Origin: Jatrophihabitans sp964252635
GTDB taxonomy: Bacteria > Actinomycetota > Actinomycetes > Mycobacteriales > Jatrophihabitantaceae
Reading direction: 5' to 3'
Assembly: GCF_964252635.1 (NCBI RefSeq)
Contig: NZ_CAXUNP010000020.1
Coordinates: 5,494 to 69,493 of the forward strand
Length of the DNA: 64,000 nt
Positions within the stretch are counted from its first letter, which is position 1. Every line of letters starts with the position of its first letter. The translations under genes and the position numbers were made by a program. The notes beneath the pieces were generated by a model, which made no database searches, was not told where the DNA came from, and saw only the letters and a list, made by a program, of their open reading frames with translations. This document shows positions 50,805 to 60,050 of this stretch, in pieces.

Positions 50805-52126
50805 CGAACGTGGAGAACCCGTACGCACCGTCCCGGACCACCACCGAGGGGCGCGTCTTCAACCTCACCGGTGGCGACTGGGACCAGGTCTTCGCGGGCG
50901 CCGACCCGATCCACGACGAGCGCCTCGTGCTCAACATGGGCCCGCAGCACCCTTCGACGCACGGCGTGCTGCGGCTGGTCGTCGAGCTCGAGGGCGAGAC
51001 GGTCACCGACCTGCGCACCGTCATCGGCTATCTGCACACCGGGATCGAGAAGAACACCGAGTTCCGGACGTGGACGCAGGGTGTCACCTTCCTGACCCGC
51101 GCCGACTACCTCTCGCCGATCTTCAACGAGACCGTCTACTGCCTCGGTGTCGAGAAGCTGCTCGGCGTCGAGGTGCCCGAGCGTGCCCGGCTCATCCGGG
51201 TGCTGATGATGGAGCTCAACCGCGTCTCCTCGCACTGGGTGGCACTGGCCACCGGCGGTATGGAGATGGGTGCGCTGACGGCCATGACCAACGGCCTGCG
51301 TGCCCGCGAGCGCTGCCTCGACATGCTCGAGATGATCAGCGGCCTGCGCATGAACCACGCCTACGTGCGCCCCGGCGGCGTCGCGCAGGACCTGCCCGAG
51401 AACGCGGTCCCGCGCCTGCGCCAGTGGATCGAGGACATCAGCGGCGAGATCACCGGGCTGCGCGGTCTGCTCAGCGACCAGCCCATCTGGGTGAACCGGC
51501 TCAAGGGCGTCGGCTGGCTCGGTGTCGAGGGGTGCATGTCGCTCGGCATCACCGGGCCGATGCTGCGGGCCGCCGGCCTGCCCTGGGACCTGCGCAAGAC
51601 GGAGCCGTACATGGGTTACGAGAACTTCGACTTCGACGTCCCGACGCAGGAGGGCGGCGACTGCTTCTCGCGCTTCCTGGTCCGCGTCGACGAGATGGCC
51701 GAGTCGGTCAAGATCATCGCCCAGGTGCTGGACCGGCTCGAGCCCGGCCCGGTGTGGGTCGACGACCCGAAGATCGCGTGGCCGGCCAAGCTGTCGATCG
51801 GCCCCGACGGCATGGGCAACTCCCTCGAGCACGTGCAGCGGATCATGACCTCGTCCATGGAGTCGCTGATCCACCACTTCAAGCTCGTCACCGAGGGCTT
51901 CCGGGTGCCGGCCGGCCAGGTGTACTCCGCCGTCGAGTCGCCGCGCGGCGAGCTCGGCGCGCACGTCGTCAGCGACGGCGGCACCCGCCCGTACCGCGTG
52001 CACCTGCGTGAGCCCTCCTTCGTGAACCTGCAGGCCACCGCGGCGCTGTCGGTCGGGGGCATGATCTCCGACGTCATCGCCGCGGTCGGCTCGATCGACC
52101 CCGTGATGGGGGGAGTGGATCGATGA
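50801..52126 (+). CDS. nuoD: NADH-quinone oxidoreductase subunit D
   Basis: A 441-residue 49-kDa-type subunit forming the quinone pocket with NuoB. NMGPQHPSTHGVLRLVVELEGE contains the conserved His motif, and NRVSSHWVALATGGMEMGAL and GGTRPYRVHLREPSFVNLQ are typical. Overlaps nuoC and nuoE by four bases each. Confidence 0.97.
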   Translation: MTNVENPYAPSRTTTEGRVFNLTGGDWDQVFAGADPIHDERLVLNMGPQHPSTHGVLRLVVELEGETVTDLRTVIGYLHTGIEKNTEFRTWTQGVTFLTRADYLSPIFNETVYCLGVEKLLGVEVPERARLIRVLMMELNRVSSHWVALATGGMEMGALTAMTNGLRARERCLDMLEMISGLRMNHAYVRPGGVAQDLPENAVPRLRQWIEDISGEITGLRGLLSDQPIWVNRLKGVGWLGVEGCMSLGITGPMLRAAGLPWDLRKTEPYMGYENFDFDVPTQEGGDCFSRFLVRVDEMAESVKIIAQVLDRLEPGPVWVDDPKIAWPAKLSIGPDGMGNSLEHVQRIMTSSMESLIHHFKLVTEGFRVPAGQVYSAVESPRGELGAHVVSDGGTRPYRVHLREPSFVNLQATAALSVGGMISDVIAAVGSIDPVMGGVDR

Positions 52127-53031
52127 GCACGTTCGGTACCGGCGGCGCGCTGCCGACCAACGCCGACGCCGGACGCAGCAGCTTCCGCACCAGCGTCATC
52201 AACCTCGATCGTCCGGGTGACCCGAACGTGTTCAGCGAGCAGGTCCGGCGTGACGCGGCGAACCTGATCGCGCGCTACCCCGAGGGCCAGGCCCGTTCGG
52301 CATTGCTGCCGATGCTGCACCTGGTGCAGTCCGAGCAGGGGTACGTGACATCCGACGGCATCGCCTTCTGCTCCGACGTCCTGGGGCTCACCAAGGCCCA
52401 GGTGTCGGCGGTCGTGACGTTCTACACGATGTACAAGCGCACGCCGACCGGTGAGTACCTGGTCAGCGTCTGCACCAACACCCTGTGCGCCCTGCTCGGC
52501 GGCGACGAGATCTTCGCCGCCGTCAGCGAGACGCTCGGCGTGGGCAACAACGAGACCACCGACGATGGCCGGTTCACGATCGAGCGCGCCGAGTGCATCG
52601 CGGCGTGCGACTACGCGCCGGTCGTCACCGTCAACTACGAGTTCTTCGACAACCAGACGGTCGAGTCGGTGAACCAGCTGCTGGACAGGCTGGCCGACGG
52701 CGAGCGCCCGCTGCCCACCCGCGGCGCGCCGCTGTGCTCGTTCAAGCAGGCCGAGCGCCAGATCGCCGGTTTCTTCGCACCCGAGGACTACGCGCTCGAA
52801 GCGGCCGCCACCGGTCCGTCCACCGAGGCCGGCGTCACGCTGGCCGTGCAGCGCGGCGACACCGCGCCGTCCTACGCGGTCGACGACAGCAGCGCGCGCA
52901 CCGGCGAGGACGCCGAGACCGCCGCGCGCACCACCGCCGGGCAAGGCCCGAGCCAGAACGACGCCCCGATGGAAACGGCTGAATCCGACACGGCCAACAC
53001 CACCGAACCCGGCGCTGAGAAGGAGGACTGA
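52123..53031 (+). CDS. nuoE: NADH-quinone oxidoreductase subunit E
   Basis: A 302-residue subunit with the N1a [2Fe-2S] ligands C117, C122, C158 and C162 in a thioredoxin-like domain ending near residue 230. The last about 70 residues are an extra acidic Thr/Ala/Glu-rich tail (ending TTEPGAEKED) beyond the usual 200-240 residues. It shares one base with nuoF (TGATG). Confidence 0.95.
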   Translation: MSTFGTGGALPTNADAGRSSFRTSVINLDRPGDPNVFSEQVRRDAANLIARYPEGQARSALLPMLHLVQSEQGYVTSDGIAFCSDVLGLTKAQVSAVVTFYTMYKRTPTGEYLVSVCTNTLCALLGGDEIFAAVSETLGVGNNETTDDGRFTIERAECIAACDYAPVVTVNYEFFDNQTVESVNQLLDRLADGERPLPTRGAPLCSFKQAERQIAGFFAPEDYALEAAATGPSTEAGVTLAVQRGDTAPSYAVDDSSARTGEDAETAARTTAGQGPSQNDAPMETAESDTANTTEPGAEKED

Positions 53032-54356
53032 TGTCCACCACCCTGACACCGGTTTTGACGAAGCGGTTCGGCACCGACCAGCCGTGGAAGATCGCCAACT
53101 ACGAACGCCTCGACGGGTACGCCGGGCTGCGCAAGGCGCTCACCATGGCGCCCGACGACCTCATCGCCATGGTCAAGGACTCGAACCTGCGCGGCCGCGG
53201 CGGCGCGGGCTTCCCCACCGGCATGAAGTGGCAGTTCATCCCGCAGGCCAAGCCGGGCGAGGACCCCAAGCCGCACTACGTCGTCGTCAACGCCGACGAG
53301 AGCGAGCCGGGCACCTGCCGCGACGTGCCGCTGATGATGAACGACCCGCACAGCATGATCGAGGGCATCATCATCGCCTGCTACGCGGTGCGCGCCGAGC
53401 ACGCCTTCATCTACATCCGCGGCGAGGCCATCCACGCCATCCGCCGCGTCACCGCCGCGGTCGCCGAGGCAGAGGCCGCCGGCTACATCGGCGAGAACAT
53501 CCTGGGTTCGGGCTTCGGCTGCCGGGTCACCGTGCACGGCGGCGCCGGCGCCTACATCTGTGGCGAGGAGACGGCGCTGCTCGACTCGCTCGAGGGCCGT
53601 CGTGGGCAGCCGCGCCTCAAGCCGCCGTTCCCGGCCACGAACGGGCTCTACGACGCCCCGACGGTCGTCAACAACGCCGGCAGCCTGGCGAGCGTGCCCT
53701 ACATCGTGCTGGGCGGCGCCGACTGGTTCAAGAAGATGGGCCCCGAGGGCTCGCCCGGGCCGTGCATCTACTCGCTGTCCGGCCGCGTCAAGAACCCCGG
53801 CCAGTACGAGGCACCGATGGGCACCACGCTGCGCGAGCTCATCGAGCTCGCCGGCGGCATGGCCCGCGGCAAGGAGGTCAAGTTCTGGACGCCCGGCGGC
53901 TCGTCGACGCCCATGCTGACCGCCGAGCACCTCGACGTCCCGCTGGACTTCGACGCCGCGGTCAAGGCGGGCTCGATGAACGGCACGTCGGCTCTGATGA
54001 TCTTCGACGAGGACGACTGTGTCGTGCGCGCCACCTTGAAGTGGAGCGAGTTCTACGAGCACGAGTCCTGTGGCAAGTGCACGCCGTGCCGCGAGGGCAC
54101 GTACTGGTACGTCGGCATCTACGAGCGACTCGAGCACGGCCACGGCACCGAGGAGGACCTGCAGACGCTGCTGGACCTCTCGGACAACATCCTCGGGCGC
54201 TCGTTCTGCGCGCTCGGCGACGGTGCCACCAGCCCGGTGTCGAGCTCGATCAAGTACTTCCGCGACGAGTACTTGGCCCACGTCGAGGGCCATGGCTGTC
54301 CCTTCTCCGGAGACATGGGCGACCGGAACCGCGAGCTGGCAGGGGCCACCGCATGA
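53031..54356 (+). CDS. nuoF: NADH-quinone oxidoreductase subunit F
   Basis: A 441-residue NADH- and FMN-binding subunit. NLRGRGGAGFPTGMKW is the nucleotide motif, NADESEPGTCRDVPLM binds FMN, and GGAGAYICGEETALLDSLEG is conserved. Cluster N3 ligands are C347, C350, C353 (ESCGKCTPCREGT) and C393. Electrons enter complex I here. Confidence 0.97.
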   Translation: MSTTLTPVLTKRFGTDQPWKIANYERLDGYAGLRKALTMAPDDLIAMVKDSNLRGRGGAGFPTGMKWQFIPQAKPGEDPKPHYVVVNADESEPGTCRDVPLMMNDPHSMIEGIIIACYAVRAEHAFIYIRGEAIHAIRRVTAAVAEAEAAGYIGENILGSGFGCRVTVHGGAGAYICGEETALLDSLEGRRGQPRLKPPFPATNGLYDAPTVVNNAGSLASVPYIVLGGADWFKKMGPEGSPGPCIYSLSGRVKNPGQYEAPMGTTLRELIELAGGMARGKEVKFWTPGGSSTPMLTAEHLDVPLDFDAAVKAGSMNGTSALMIFDEDDCVVRATLKWSEFYEHESCGKCTPCREGTYWYVGIYERLEHGHGTEEDLQTLLDLSDNILGRSFCALGDGATSPVSSSIKYFRDEYLAHVEGHGCPFSGDMGDRNRELAGATA

Positions 54357-54384
54357 CAACCGAGCGACGCTTGCGGAGCGAGAG

Positions 54385-56814
54385 ATGACACAGGCACCGC
54401 CGAAGGAGGACCTCGTCACCGTCACCATCGACGGCATCGAGGCTTCCGTACCCAAGGGCACGTTGCTGATCCGCGTGGCCGAGCAGCTCGGCATCTCCAT
54501 CCCGCGGTTCTGCGACCACCCGCTGCTCGACCCGGCCGGCGCCTGCCGCCAGTGCCTGGTCGAGGTGACCGACATGGGCAACGGCCGCGGCATGCCCAAG
54601 CCGGCGGCGAGCTGCACCACGACCGTCATGCCCGGCATGGTCGTCAAGACCCAGCTGACGTCGGTGGTGGCCGACAAGGCCCAGCAGGGCGTCATGGAGC
54701 TGCTGCTCATCAACCACCCGCTCGACTGCCCGATCTGCGACAAGGGCGGCGAGTGCCCGCTGCAGAACCAGGCCATGAGCAACGGCCGCGCCGAGTCGCG
54801 CTTCGTCGAGACCAAGCGCACCTTCCCCAAGCCGGTCGCGATCTCCAGCAACGTGCTGCTCGACCGTGAGCGTTGCGTGCTGTGCCAGCGCTGCACCCGC
54901 TTCTCGCTGCAGATCGCCGGTGACCCGTTCATCGAGCTGCTCGAGCGCGGTGCACAGCAGCAGATCGGCACCAGCGACGAGCAGCCGTTCCAGTCCTACT
55001 TCTCCGGCAACACCGTCCAGATCTGCCCCGTGGGTGCGCTGACCAGCGCGTCGTACAGGTTCCGCGCCCGCCCGTTCGACCTGCTGTCGACGGACTCGGT
55101 CTGCGAGCACTGCTCGTCGGGCTGCGCGCAGCGCACCGACTGGCGCCGCGGCAAGGTCACCCGCCGCCTCGCCGGCAGCGACCCGGACGTCAACGAGGAG
55201 TGGAACTGCGACAAGGGCCGGTGGGCGTTCCAGTACGCCGTCCAGCCCGACCGCCTCCTCACCCCGATGGTCCGCAACGCCGACGGCGCACTGGTCGAGG
55301 CCAGCTGGCCCGAGGCGCTCGAGCGCGCGGCCCAGGGCCTCGCCGAGGCCGTCGACCGCGGCGGGGTTGGGGTGCTGCCCGGCGGCCGCCTCACCGAGGA
55401 GGACGCCTACAGCTACGCCAAGTTCGCCCGCGTCGCGCTCGGTACCAACGACATCGACGCCCGCACCCGCCCGGTGTCGGACGAGGAGCTGGCGTTCCTG
55501 GCCTCGTCGGTCGCGGGCCGCGGCCCCGAGCACGTCTCCTACGCCTCCCTCGAGGCCGCCCCGGCCGTCCTGTTCGTCGGCTTTGAGCCCGAGGAGGAGT
55601 CGCCGATCGTCTTCCTGCGGCTGCGCAAGGCGACCCGGGTCGGCAAGACCAAGGTCTTCTCCGTCGCCGCCGTCGGCTCCCGCGGGCTGGCCAAGCTCGA
55701 CGGGCAGTTGCTGCCCACCGTCCCCGGCGCGGAGGCTGCGACGCTCGACAGCCTGCCCGGTCCGGTGCTCGGTGCGCTGGGCGGCGAGGGTTCGCTCATC
55801 GTCGTCGGCGAGCGTCTGGCAACCTCGCCCGGCGCGTTGAGCGCTGCCGCGGCGCTGGCCGCCGAGACCGGCGCCCGGCTCGTGTGGATCCCGCGCCGTG
55901 CGGGTGAGCGCGGGGCGATCGACGCCGGTGCGCTGCCCACCCTGCTGCCCGGTGGCCGCCCGCTCGCCGACGTCACGGCGCGTGCCGAGGTCGAGGCCGT
56001 GTGGGGCGACATCCCGACCCACGCCGGCCGCGACGTCGACGCCATCCTGGCCGCGACCGCGGACGGCTCGCTGACCGCGCTCGTCGTCGGGGGAGTGGAC
56101 CCCGACGACACCGCCGACCCGGCGCTGGCCCACCGCGCCCTCGAACGCGCCGGCTTCGTCGTCAGCCTTGAGGTGCGGCACAGTGCCGTCACCGAGCACG
56201 CCGACGTCGTGCTGCCCGTCGCGCCACAGCCCGAGAAGTCCGGGCGCTACGTCACCTGGGAGGGCCGTCGCCGGCCCTTCGAGCTGACCATCGCCGGCAC
56301 CGGCGCGCTGTCCGACGGCCGGGTGCTCAACGCGCTCGCCGACGAGCTCGACGTCGACCTGCGCCTGAACTCGGTCCAGGCCGCTCGCGACGAGCTGCTG
56401 GGCCTGGGTGCCGCGGCCACGCGTCCCGTCGCCCCGTCCGTGGCCGGGCAGGCGCCGGAGCCCGGCACCTATCGGCTCTCGACGTGGGCCGAGGTCATCG
56501 ACGCCGGTCGCATGCAGGACGGCGACGACTACCTCGCCGGCACGGCGAAGCCTGCGGTGGCGCGTATCAGCCCCGCGACTGCGCTCGAGCTCGGCGTCGT
56601 CGAGGGGGGCGCCGTCGCGGTGTCCACCGAGGCGGGCGCGCTCGTGCTGCCCGTCGAGATCGTGCCCATGGCCGACGGCACCGTGTGGGCCCCGACCAAC
56701 CCGCACGGGCACCCGGTGCGGGCGACGCTCGGCGCCGCCTTCGGTGACGTGGTCACCCTGACCAACCCGGCCGCCCCGCCGGTCGTCGGCGACACCGAGG
56801 GGAACACGCTGTGA
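54385..56814 (+). CDS. nuoG: NADH-quinone oxidoreductase subunit G
   Basis: An 809-residue subunit. N1b [2Fe-2S] ligands are C43, C54, C57 and C77. N5 is H111, C115, C118 and C124; N4 is C164, C167, C170 and C214. A further set C240, C243, C247 and C275 is the off-pathway N7 cluster, found only in some bacteria. The rest is a molybdopterin-oxidoreductase-like fold without cofactor. ATG 54385 is 28 bases after nuoF; the stop overlaps the nuoH GTG by four bases. Confidence 0.96.
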   Translation: MTQAPPKEDLVTVTIDGIEASVPKGTLLIRVAEQLGISIPRFCDHPLLDPAGACRQCLVEVTDMGNGRGMPKPAASCTTTVMPGMVVKTQLTSVVADKAQQGVMELLLINHPLDCPICDKGGECPLQNQAMSNGRAESRFVETKRTFPKPVAISSNVLLDRERCVLCQRCTRFSLQIAGDPFIELLERGAQQQIGTSDEQPFQSYFSGNTVQICPVGALTSASYRFRARPFDLLSTDSVCEHCSSGCAQRTDWRRGKVTRRLAGSDPDVNEEWNCDKGRWAFQYAVQPDRLLTPMVRNADGALVEASWPEALERAAQGLAEAVDRGGVGVLPGGRLTEEDAYSYAKFARVALGTNDIDARTRPVSDEELAFLASSVAGRGPEHVSYASLEAAPAVLFVGFEPEEESPIVFLRLRKATRVGKTKVFSVAAVGSRGLAKLDGQLLPTVPGAEAATLDSLPGPVLGALGGEGSLIVVGERLATSPGALSAAAALAAETGARLVWIPRRAGERGAIDAGALPTLLPGGRPLADVTARAEVEAVWGDIPTHAGRDVDAILAATADGSLTALVVGGVDPDDTADPALAHRALERAGFVVSLEVRHSAVTEHADVVLPVAPQPEKSGRYVTWEGRRRPFELTIAGTGALSDGRVLNALADELDVDLRLNSVQAARDELLGLGAAATRPVAPSVAGQAPEPGTYRLSTWAEVIDAGRMQDGDDYLAGTAKPAVARISPATALELGVVEGGAVAVSTEAGALVLPVEIVPMADGTVWAPTNPHGHPVRATLGAAFGDVVTLTNPAAPPVVGDTEGNTL

Positions 56815-58142
56815 GCAGCACGTTGGCGGTGTCGCAGAACCTGCCCGGGTTCGGCGACAACCCGTTCTGGATCGACCTCATCAAGATGCTCGGCGTCTTC
56901 GTCTTCCTCGTCGTCATGACGCTGTTCTCGATCGTCTTCGAGCGCAAGGTCGTGGGCCGGATGCAGAACCGCATCGGCCCGAACCGCACCGGCCCGTGGG
57001 GCGTGCTGCAGTCGCTCGCCGACGGCGTCAAGCTGGCCTTCAAGGAAGAGATCATCCCGGTCCTGGTCGACAAGCCGGTGTACTTCCTGGCCCCGATCAT
57101 CTCGGCGGTGCCCGCGTTCCTCGCGTTCTCGGTCATCCCGTTCGGGCCCGAGGTCAGCATGTTCGGCCACCACACGCCGCTGCAGCTCACCGACCTGCCG
57201 GTCGGCGTGCTCGTGGTCTTCGCCTGCTCCAGCCTCGGCGTCTACGGCGTCGTGCTCTCGGGATGGGCGTCGGGCTCGACCTACCCGCTGCTCGGCAGCC
57301 TCCGCTCGGCCGCGCAGATGGTGTCCTACGAGGTCGCCATGGGCCTGTCGATGGTCGCGGTGTTCCTGTTCTCCGGCACCATGTCGACCTCCGGCATCGT
57401 GGCCAAGCAGGACCACCTCTGGAACGTCATCCCGCTGATCGTCAGCTTCGTCATCTACTTCATCTCGGTGGTCGGCGAGACGAACCGCGCGCCGTTCGAC
57501 CTGGCCGAGGCCGAGTCCGAGCTGGTGGGTGGCTTCCACACCGAGTACTCGTCGTTCAAGTTCGCGATGTTCTTCCTCGCCGAGTACATCAACATGGTCA
57601 CCGTCTCGGCGCTGGCCACCACGCTGTTCCTCGGCGGCTGGCGGGCGCCGATCCCGCTCTCGTTGTGGCACGGAGCGAACCACGGCTGGTGGCCGATCCT
57701 GTGGTTCACGGCCAAGGTCGTCGCCGGCATCTTCGTCTTCGTGTGGCTCCGCGGCACCTTGCCCCGGCTGCGTTACGACCAGTTCATGGCGTTCGGCTGG
57801 AAGGTCCTCATCCCGGTCAACCTGGTGTGGATCCTGGCCGTCACCGCCATCCGCGTGCTCCGCGACCGCGGCGAGAACGCCTTCGTCGCCACGGGCATCC
57901 CGTTGGCGGTCGTGGTCCTCCTGGTCGTCGTGCCCGGACTCGTGGTGTGGGAGGGTGCTCGGGCCCGCCGGATCGCCGAGCTGGCCGAGGACGACGAGGA
58001 CGAGGCGCAGCTGGAGCGCACCTACCCGGTGCCCCCGCTGGACCTGCACGTGCCCACGCCGCCGCGCCAGCTCGCCCACGCGGGTGCGCGCCGGCCACGG
58101 GGCGAACTGACGAACACGACGAAGGAGGATGCCGATGTCTGA
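56811..58142 (+). CDS. nuoH: NADH-quinone oxidoreductase subunit H
   Basis: A 443-residue membrane subunit with eight helices at the quinone-chamber junction. FERKVVGRMQNRIGPNRTGPWG, ADGVKLAFKEEIIP and the loop EEAESELVGGFHTEYSS-type sequence (here DLAEAESELVGGFHTEYSS) are diagnostic. The C-terminal about 60 residues form a charged extension. GTG start; overlaps nuoI by eight bases. Confidence 0.97.
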   Translation: MSSTLAVSQNLPGFGDNPFWIDLIKMLGVFVFLVVMTLFSIVFERKVVGRMQNRIGPNRTGPWGVLQSLADGVKLAFKEEIIPVLVDKPVYFLAPIISAVPAFLAFSVIPFGPEVSMFGHHTPLQLTDLPVGVLVVFACSSLGVYGVVLSGWASGSTYPLLGSLRSAAQMVSYEVAMGLSMVAVFLFSGTMSTSGIVAKQDHLWNVIPLIVSFVIYFISVVGETNRAPFDLAEAESELVGGFHTEYSSFKFAMFFLAEYINMVTVSALATTLFLGGWRAPIPLSLWHGANHGWWPILWFTAKVVAGIFVFVWLRGTLPRLRYDQFMAFGWKVLIPVNLVWILAVTAIRVLRDRGENAFVATGIPLAVVVLLVVVPGLVVWEGARARRIAELAEDDEDEAQLERTYPVPPLDLHVPTPPRQLAHAGARRPRGELTNTTKEDADV

Positions 58143-58866
58143 CCAGGAACCGGATGCCCAGGCGGCCTCCGAGATCGCGGCACGGGAGAACGCCGCCCCG
58201 GAGCCGACGAGTGCCGAGCTGGCGGGCGCGCAGTCGCCGGCCAACTCGCACATGACGGTCGAGCAGCAGCCGCAGGGCAGCGTGCTCGGCTTCGCGAAGG
58301 GCTTCGGCCTGACGTTCCGCACGATGTTCAAGCACGTCTACACCCAGCAGTACCCGTTCGACTTCCACCCGCCGGACGTCCGGTACCACGGCCGGCACGT
58401 GCTCAACCGGCACCCGGACGGGCTCGAGAAGTGCGTCGGATGCGAGCTGTGCGCCTGGGCCTGCCCGGCCGACGCGATCTACGTCGAGGGCGGCGACAAC
58501 ACCGACGAGGCACGCTTCTCCCCGGGTGAGCGGTACGGCGCGGTGTACCAGATCAACTACCTGCGCTGCATCTTCTGCGGGCTGTGCGTCGAGGCCTGCC
58601 CCACGCGGTCGCTGACGATGAGCAACGAGTACGAGCTGGCGCTGGACAACCGTCAGGAGCTCATCTACACCAAGGAGCAGCTCATGGCGCCGCTGCTTCC
58701 CGGCATGGAGGCCCCTCCGCACGCCATGCGTCTCGGCGAGGACTCCGACTACTACACGGTCGGCGTGCAGGCACCGCTGCAGCAGGGCGAGCCGCAGAGC
58801 ACCGCCAACGTCGCGGGCAAGCCGATCACCGGCCGGGCCGTCGAGGTGGGCCGCCTTCATGGCTAG
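58135..58866 (+). CDS. nuoI: NADH-quinone oxidoreductase subunit I
   Basis: A 243-residue two-[4Fe-4S] subunit (N6a and N6b): C100, C103, C106, C110 (CVGCELCAWAC) and C145, C148, C151, C155 (CIFCGLCVEAC). ATG 58135 is preferred to ATG 58129 because GAAGGAGG lies 6 bases before it. The first about 45 residues are an acidic extension. Overlaps nuoJ by eight bases. Confidence 0.96.
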   Translation: MSDQEPDAQAASEIAARENAAPEPTSAELAGAQSPANSHMTVEQQPQGSVLGFAKGFGLTFRTMFKHVYTQQYPFDFHPPDVRYHGRHVLNRHPDGLEKCVGCELCAWACPADAIYVEGGDNTDEARFSPGERYGAVYQINYLRCIFCGLCVEACPTRSLTMSNEYELALDNRQELIYTKEQLMAPLLPGMEAPPHAMRLGEDSDYYTVGVQAPLQQGEPQSTANVAGKPITGRAVEVGRLHG

Positions 58867-59668
58867 TGCGGACACCATCACGCTGGCCTCGGGCGCACTC
58901 ATGCACGGCAACGTGCCGCTGGGCGAGGCGATTGCCTTCTGGATCCTCGGCCCGATCTCGCTGGCAGGCGCGATCGGCATGGTCGTCCTGCGCAACGCCG
59001 TGCACTCGGCGCTGTCGCTCGTCGCGACGATGATGTGCCTGGGCGCGTTCTACCTGATCGAGCAGGGGCCGTTCCTCGGTCTGGTGCAGATCATCGTCTA
59101 CACCGGCGCGATCATGATCCTGTTCCTGTTCGTGCTCATGCTGGTCGGGCGCGATGCGTCGGACTCGCTGATCGAGACGCTACGCGGGCAACGCTGGGCC
59201 GCCCTGCTGTTCGGGCTCGGCTTCGCGTTGCTCGTCGCGCTGGTGATCGGCAAGTCGCTGCACGGGACGGAGCCGGTCAACCTCGACGGTCCGAACGCGA
59301 ACGGCGCGAACGTCAACTCCATCGCGGAGCTGCTGTTCACCAAGTACCTCTTCGCGTTCGAGCTGACGTCGGCGCTGCTCATCGTGGCCGCCGTCGGGGC
59401 GATGGTGCTGGCCCACATCGAGCGTGAGGGCCGCAAGCCGTCGCAGAAGAACCTGGCCCGTGACCGCATCCGCTCCGGCCGGCCGCAGCCGCTGCCGGGC
59501 CCGGGCGTGCTCTCGACGGGCAACTCGGTCGGCACCCCGGCGCTGTTGCCGGACGGGTCGGTCGCGCACGAGTCGCTGATCGTGGGCACGGAGGAGTTCC
59601 CGAAGTACCCGGGCGACCGCGCGGCCCTCGAGGCAGGCGACTACGACGACAGCGAGGTCAGGCAGTGA
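58859..59668 (+). CDS. nuoJ: NADH-quinone oxidoreductase subunit J
   Basis: A 269-residue membrane subunit with five helices (about 20-180). LVQIIVYTGAIMILFLFVLMLVG is the conserved helix 3 whose twisting is tied to proton pumping. The final about 80 residues are a polar cytoplasmic tail, longer than in E. coli. The stop overlaps a tiny ORF by one base. Confidence 0.95.
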   Translation: MASADTITLASGALMHGNVPLGEAIAFWILGPISLAGAIGMVVLRNAVHSALSLVATMMCLGAFYLIEQGPFLGLVQIIVYTGAIMILFLFVLMLVGRDASDSLIETLRGQRWAALLFGLGFALLVALVIGKSLHGTEPVNLDGPNANGANVNSIAELLFTKYLFAFELTSALLIVAAVGAMVLAHIEREGRKPSQKNLARDRIRSGRPQPLPGPGVLSTGNSVGTPALLPDGSVAHESLIVGTEEFPKYPGDRAALEAGDYDDSEVRQ

Positions 59669-59724
59669 TGAGCGCCAGCGCGAAGACGGCGGCGCGAGCG
59701 GCTCGCGCGAAGGCGGTGGCATAG
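59668..59724 (+). CDS. Possible 18-residue ORF between nuoJ and nuoK
   Basis: ATG overlaps the nuoJ TGA (TGATG), then reads SASAKTAARAARAKAVA and stops at TAG 59722-59724, two bases before the nuoK ATG. The peptide would be a basic Ala/Lys/Arg helix. It could be a real microprotein, or a device that passes terminating ribosomes to nuoK. Too short for codon statistics. Confidence 0.35.
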   Translation: MSASAKTAARAARAKAVA

Positions 59725-59726
59725 CG

Positions 59727-60026
59727 ATGGACCCGTCCTACTACCTGGTGCTGTCGGCCATCCTGTTCACCATCGGGGCGGTCGGCGTGCTCGTGCGTCG
59801 CAACGCCATCGTCGTGTTCATGTGCGTCGAGCTGATGCTCAACGCCGTCAACCTCTCGCTGGTGACCTTCTCCCGCATCAACGGCGATCTGCAGGGCCAG
59901 ATCATGGCCTTCTTCGTCATGGTCGTCGCCGCGGCCGAGGTCGTCGTCGGGCTGGCGATCATCATGTCCATCTTCCGAACCCGCCGGTCCGCGTCGGTCG
60001 ACGACGCGAACCTCCTGAAGTACTGA
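59727..60026 (+). CDS. nuoK: NADH-quinone oxidoreductase subunit K
   Basis: A 99-residue three-helix membrane subunit. Conserved glutamates are visible in FMCVELMLNAVNL (helix 2) and AAAEVVVGLAIIM (helix 3), both part of the proton path. ATG at 59727 with GAAGGCGG upstream, inside the tiny ORF. Confidence 0.96.
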   Translation: MDPSYYLVLSAILFTIGAVGVLVRRNAIVVFMCVELMLNAVNLSLVTFSRINGDLQGQIMAFFVMVVAAAEVVVGLAIIMSIFRTRRSASVDDANLLKY

Positions 60027-60050
60027 GGGACGTTCAGAAATGATTTCGGC

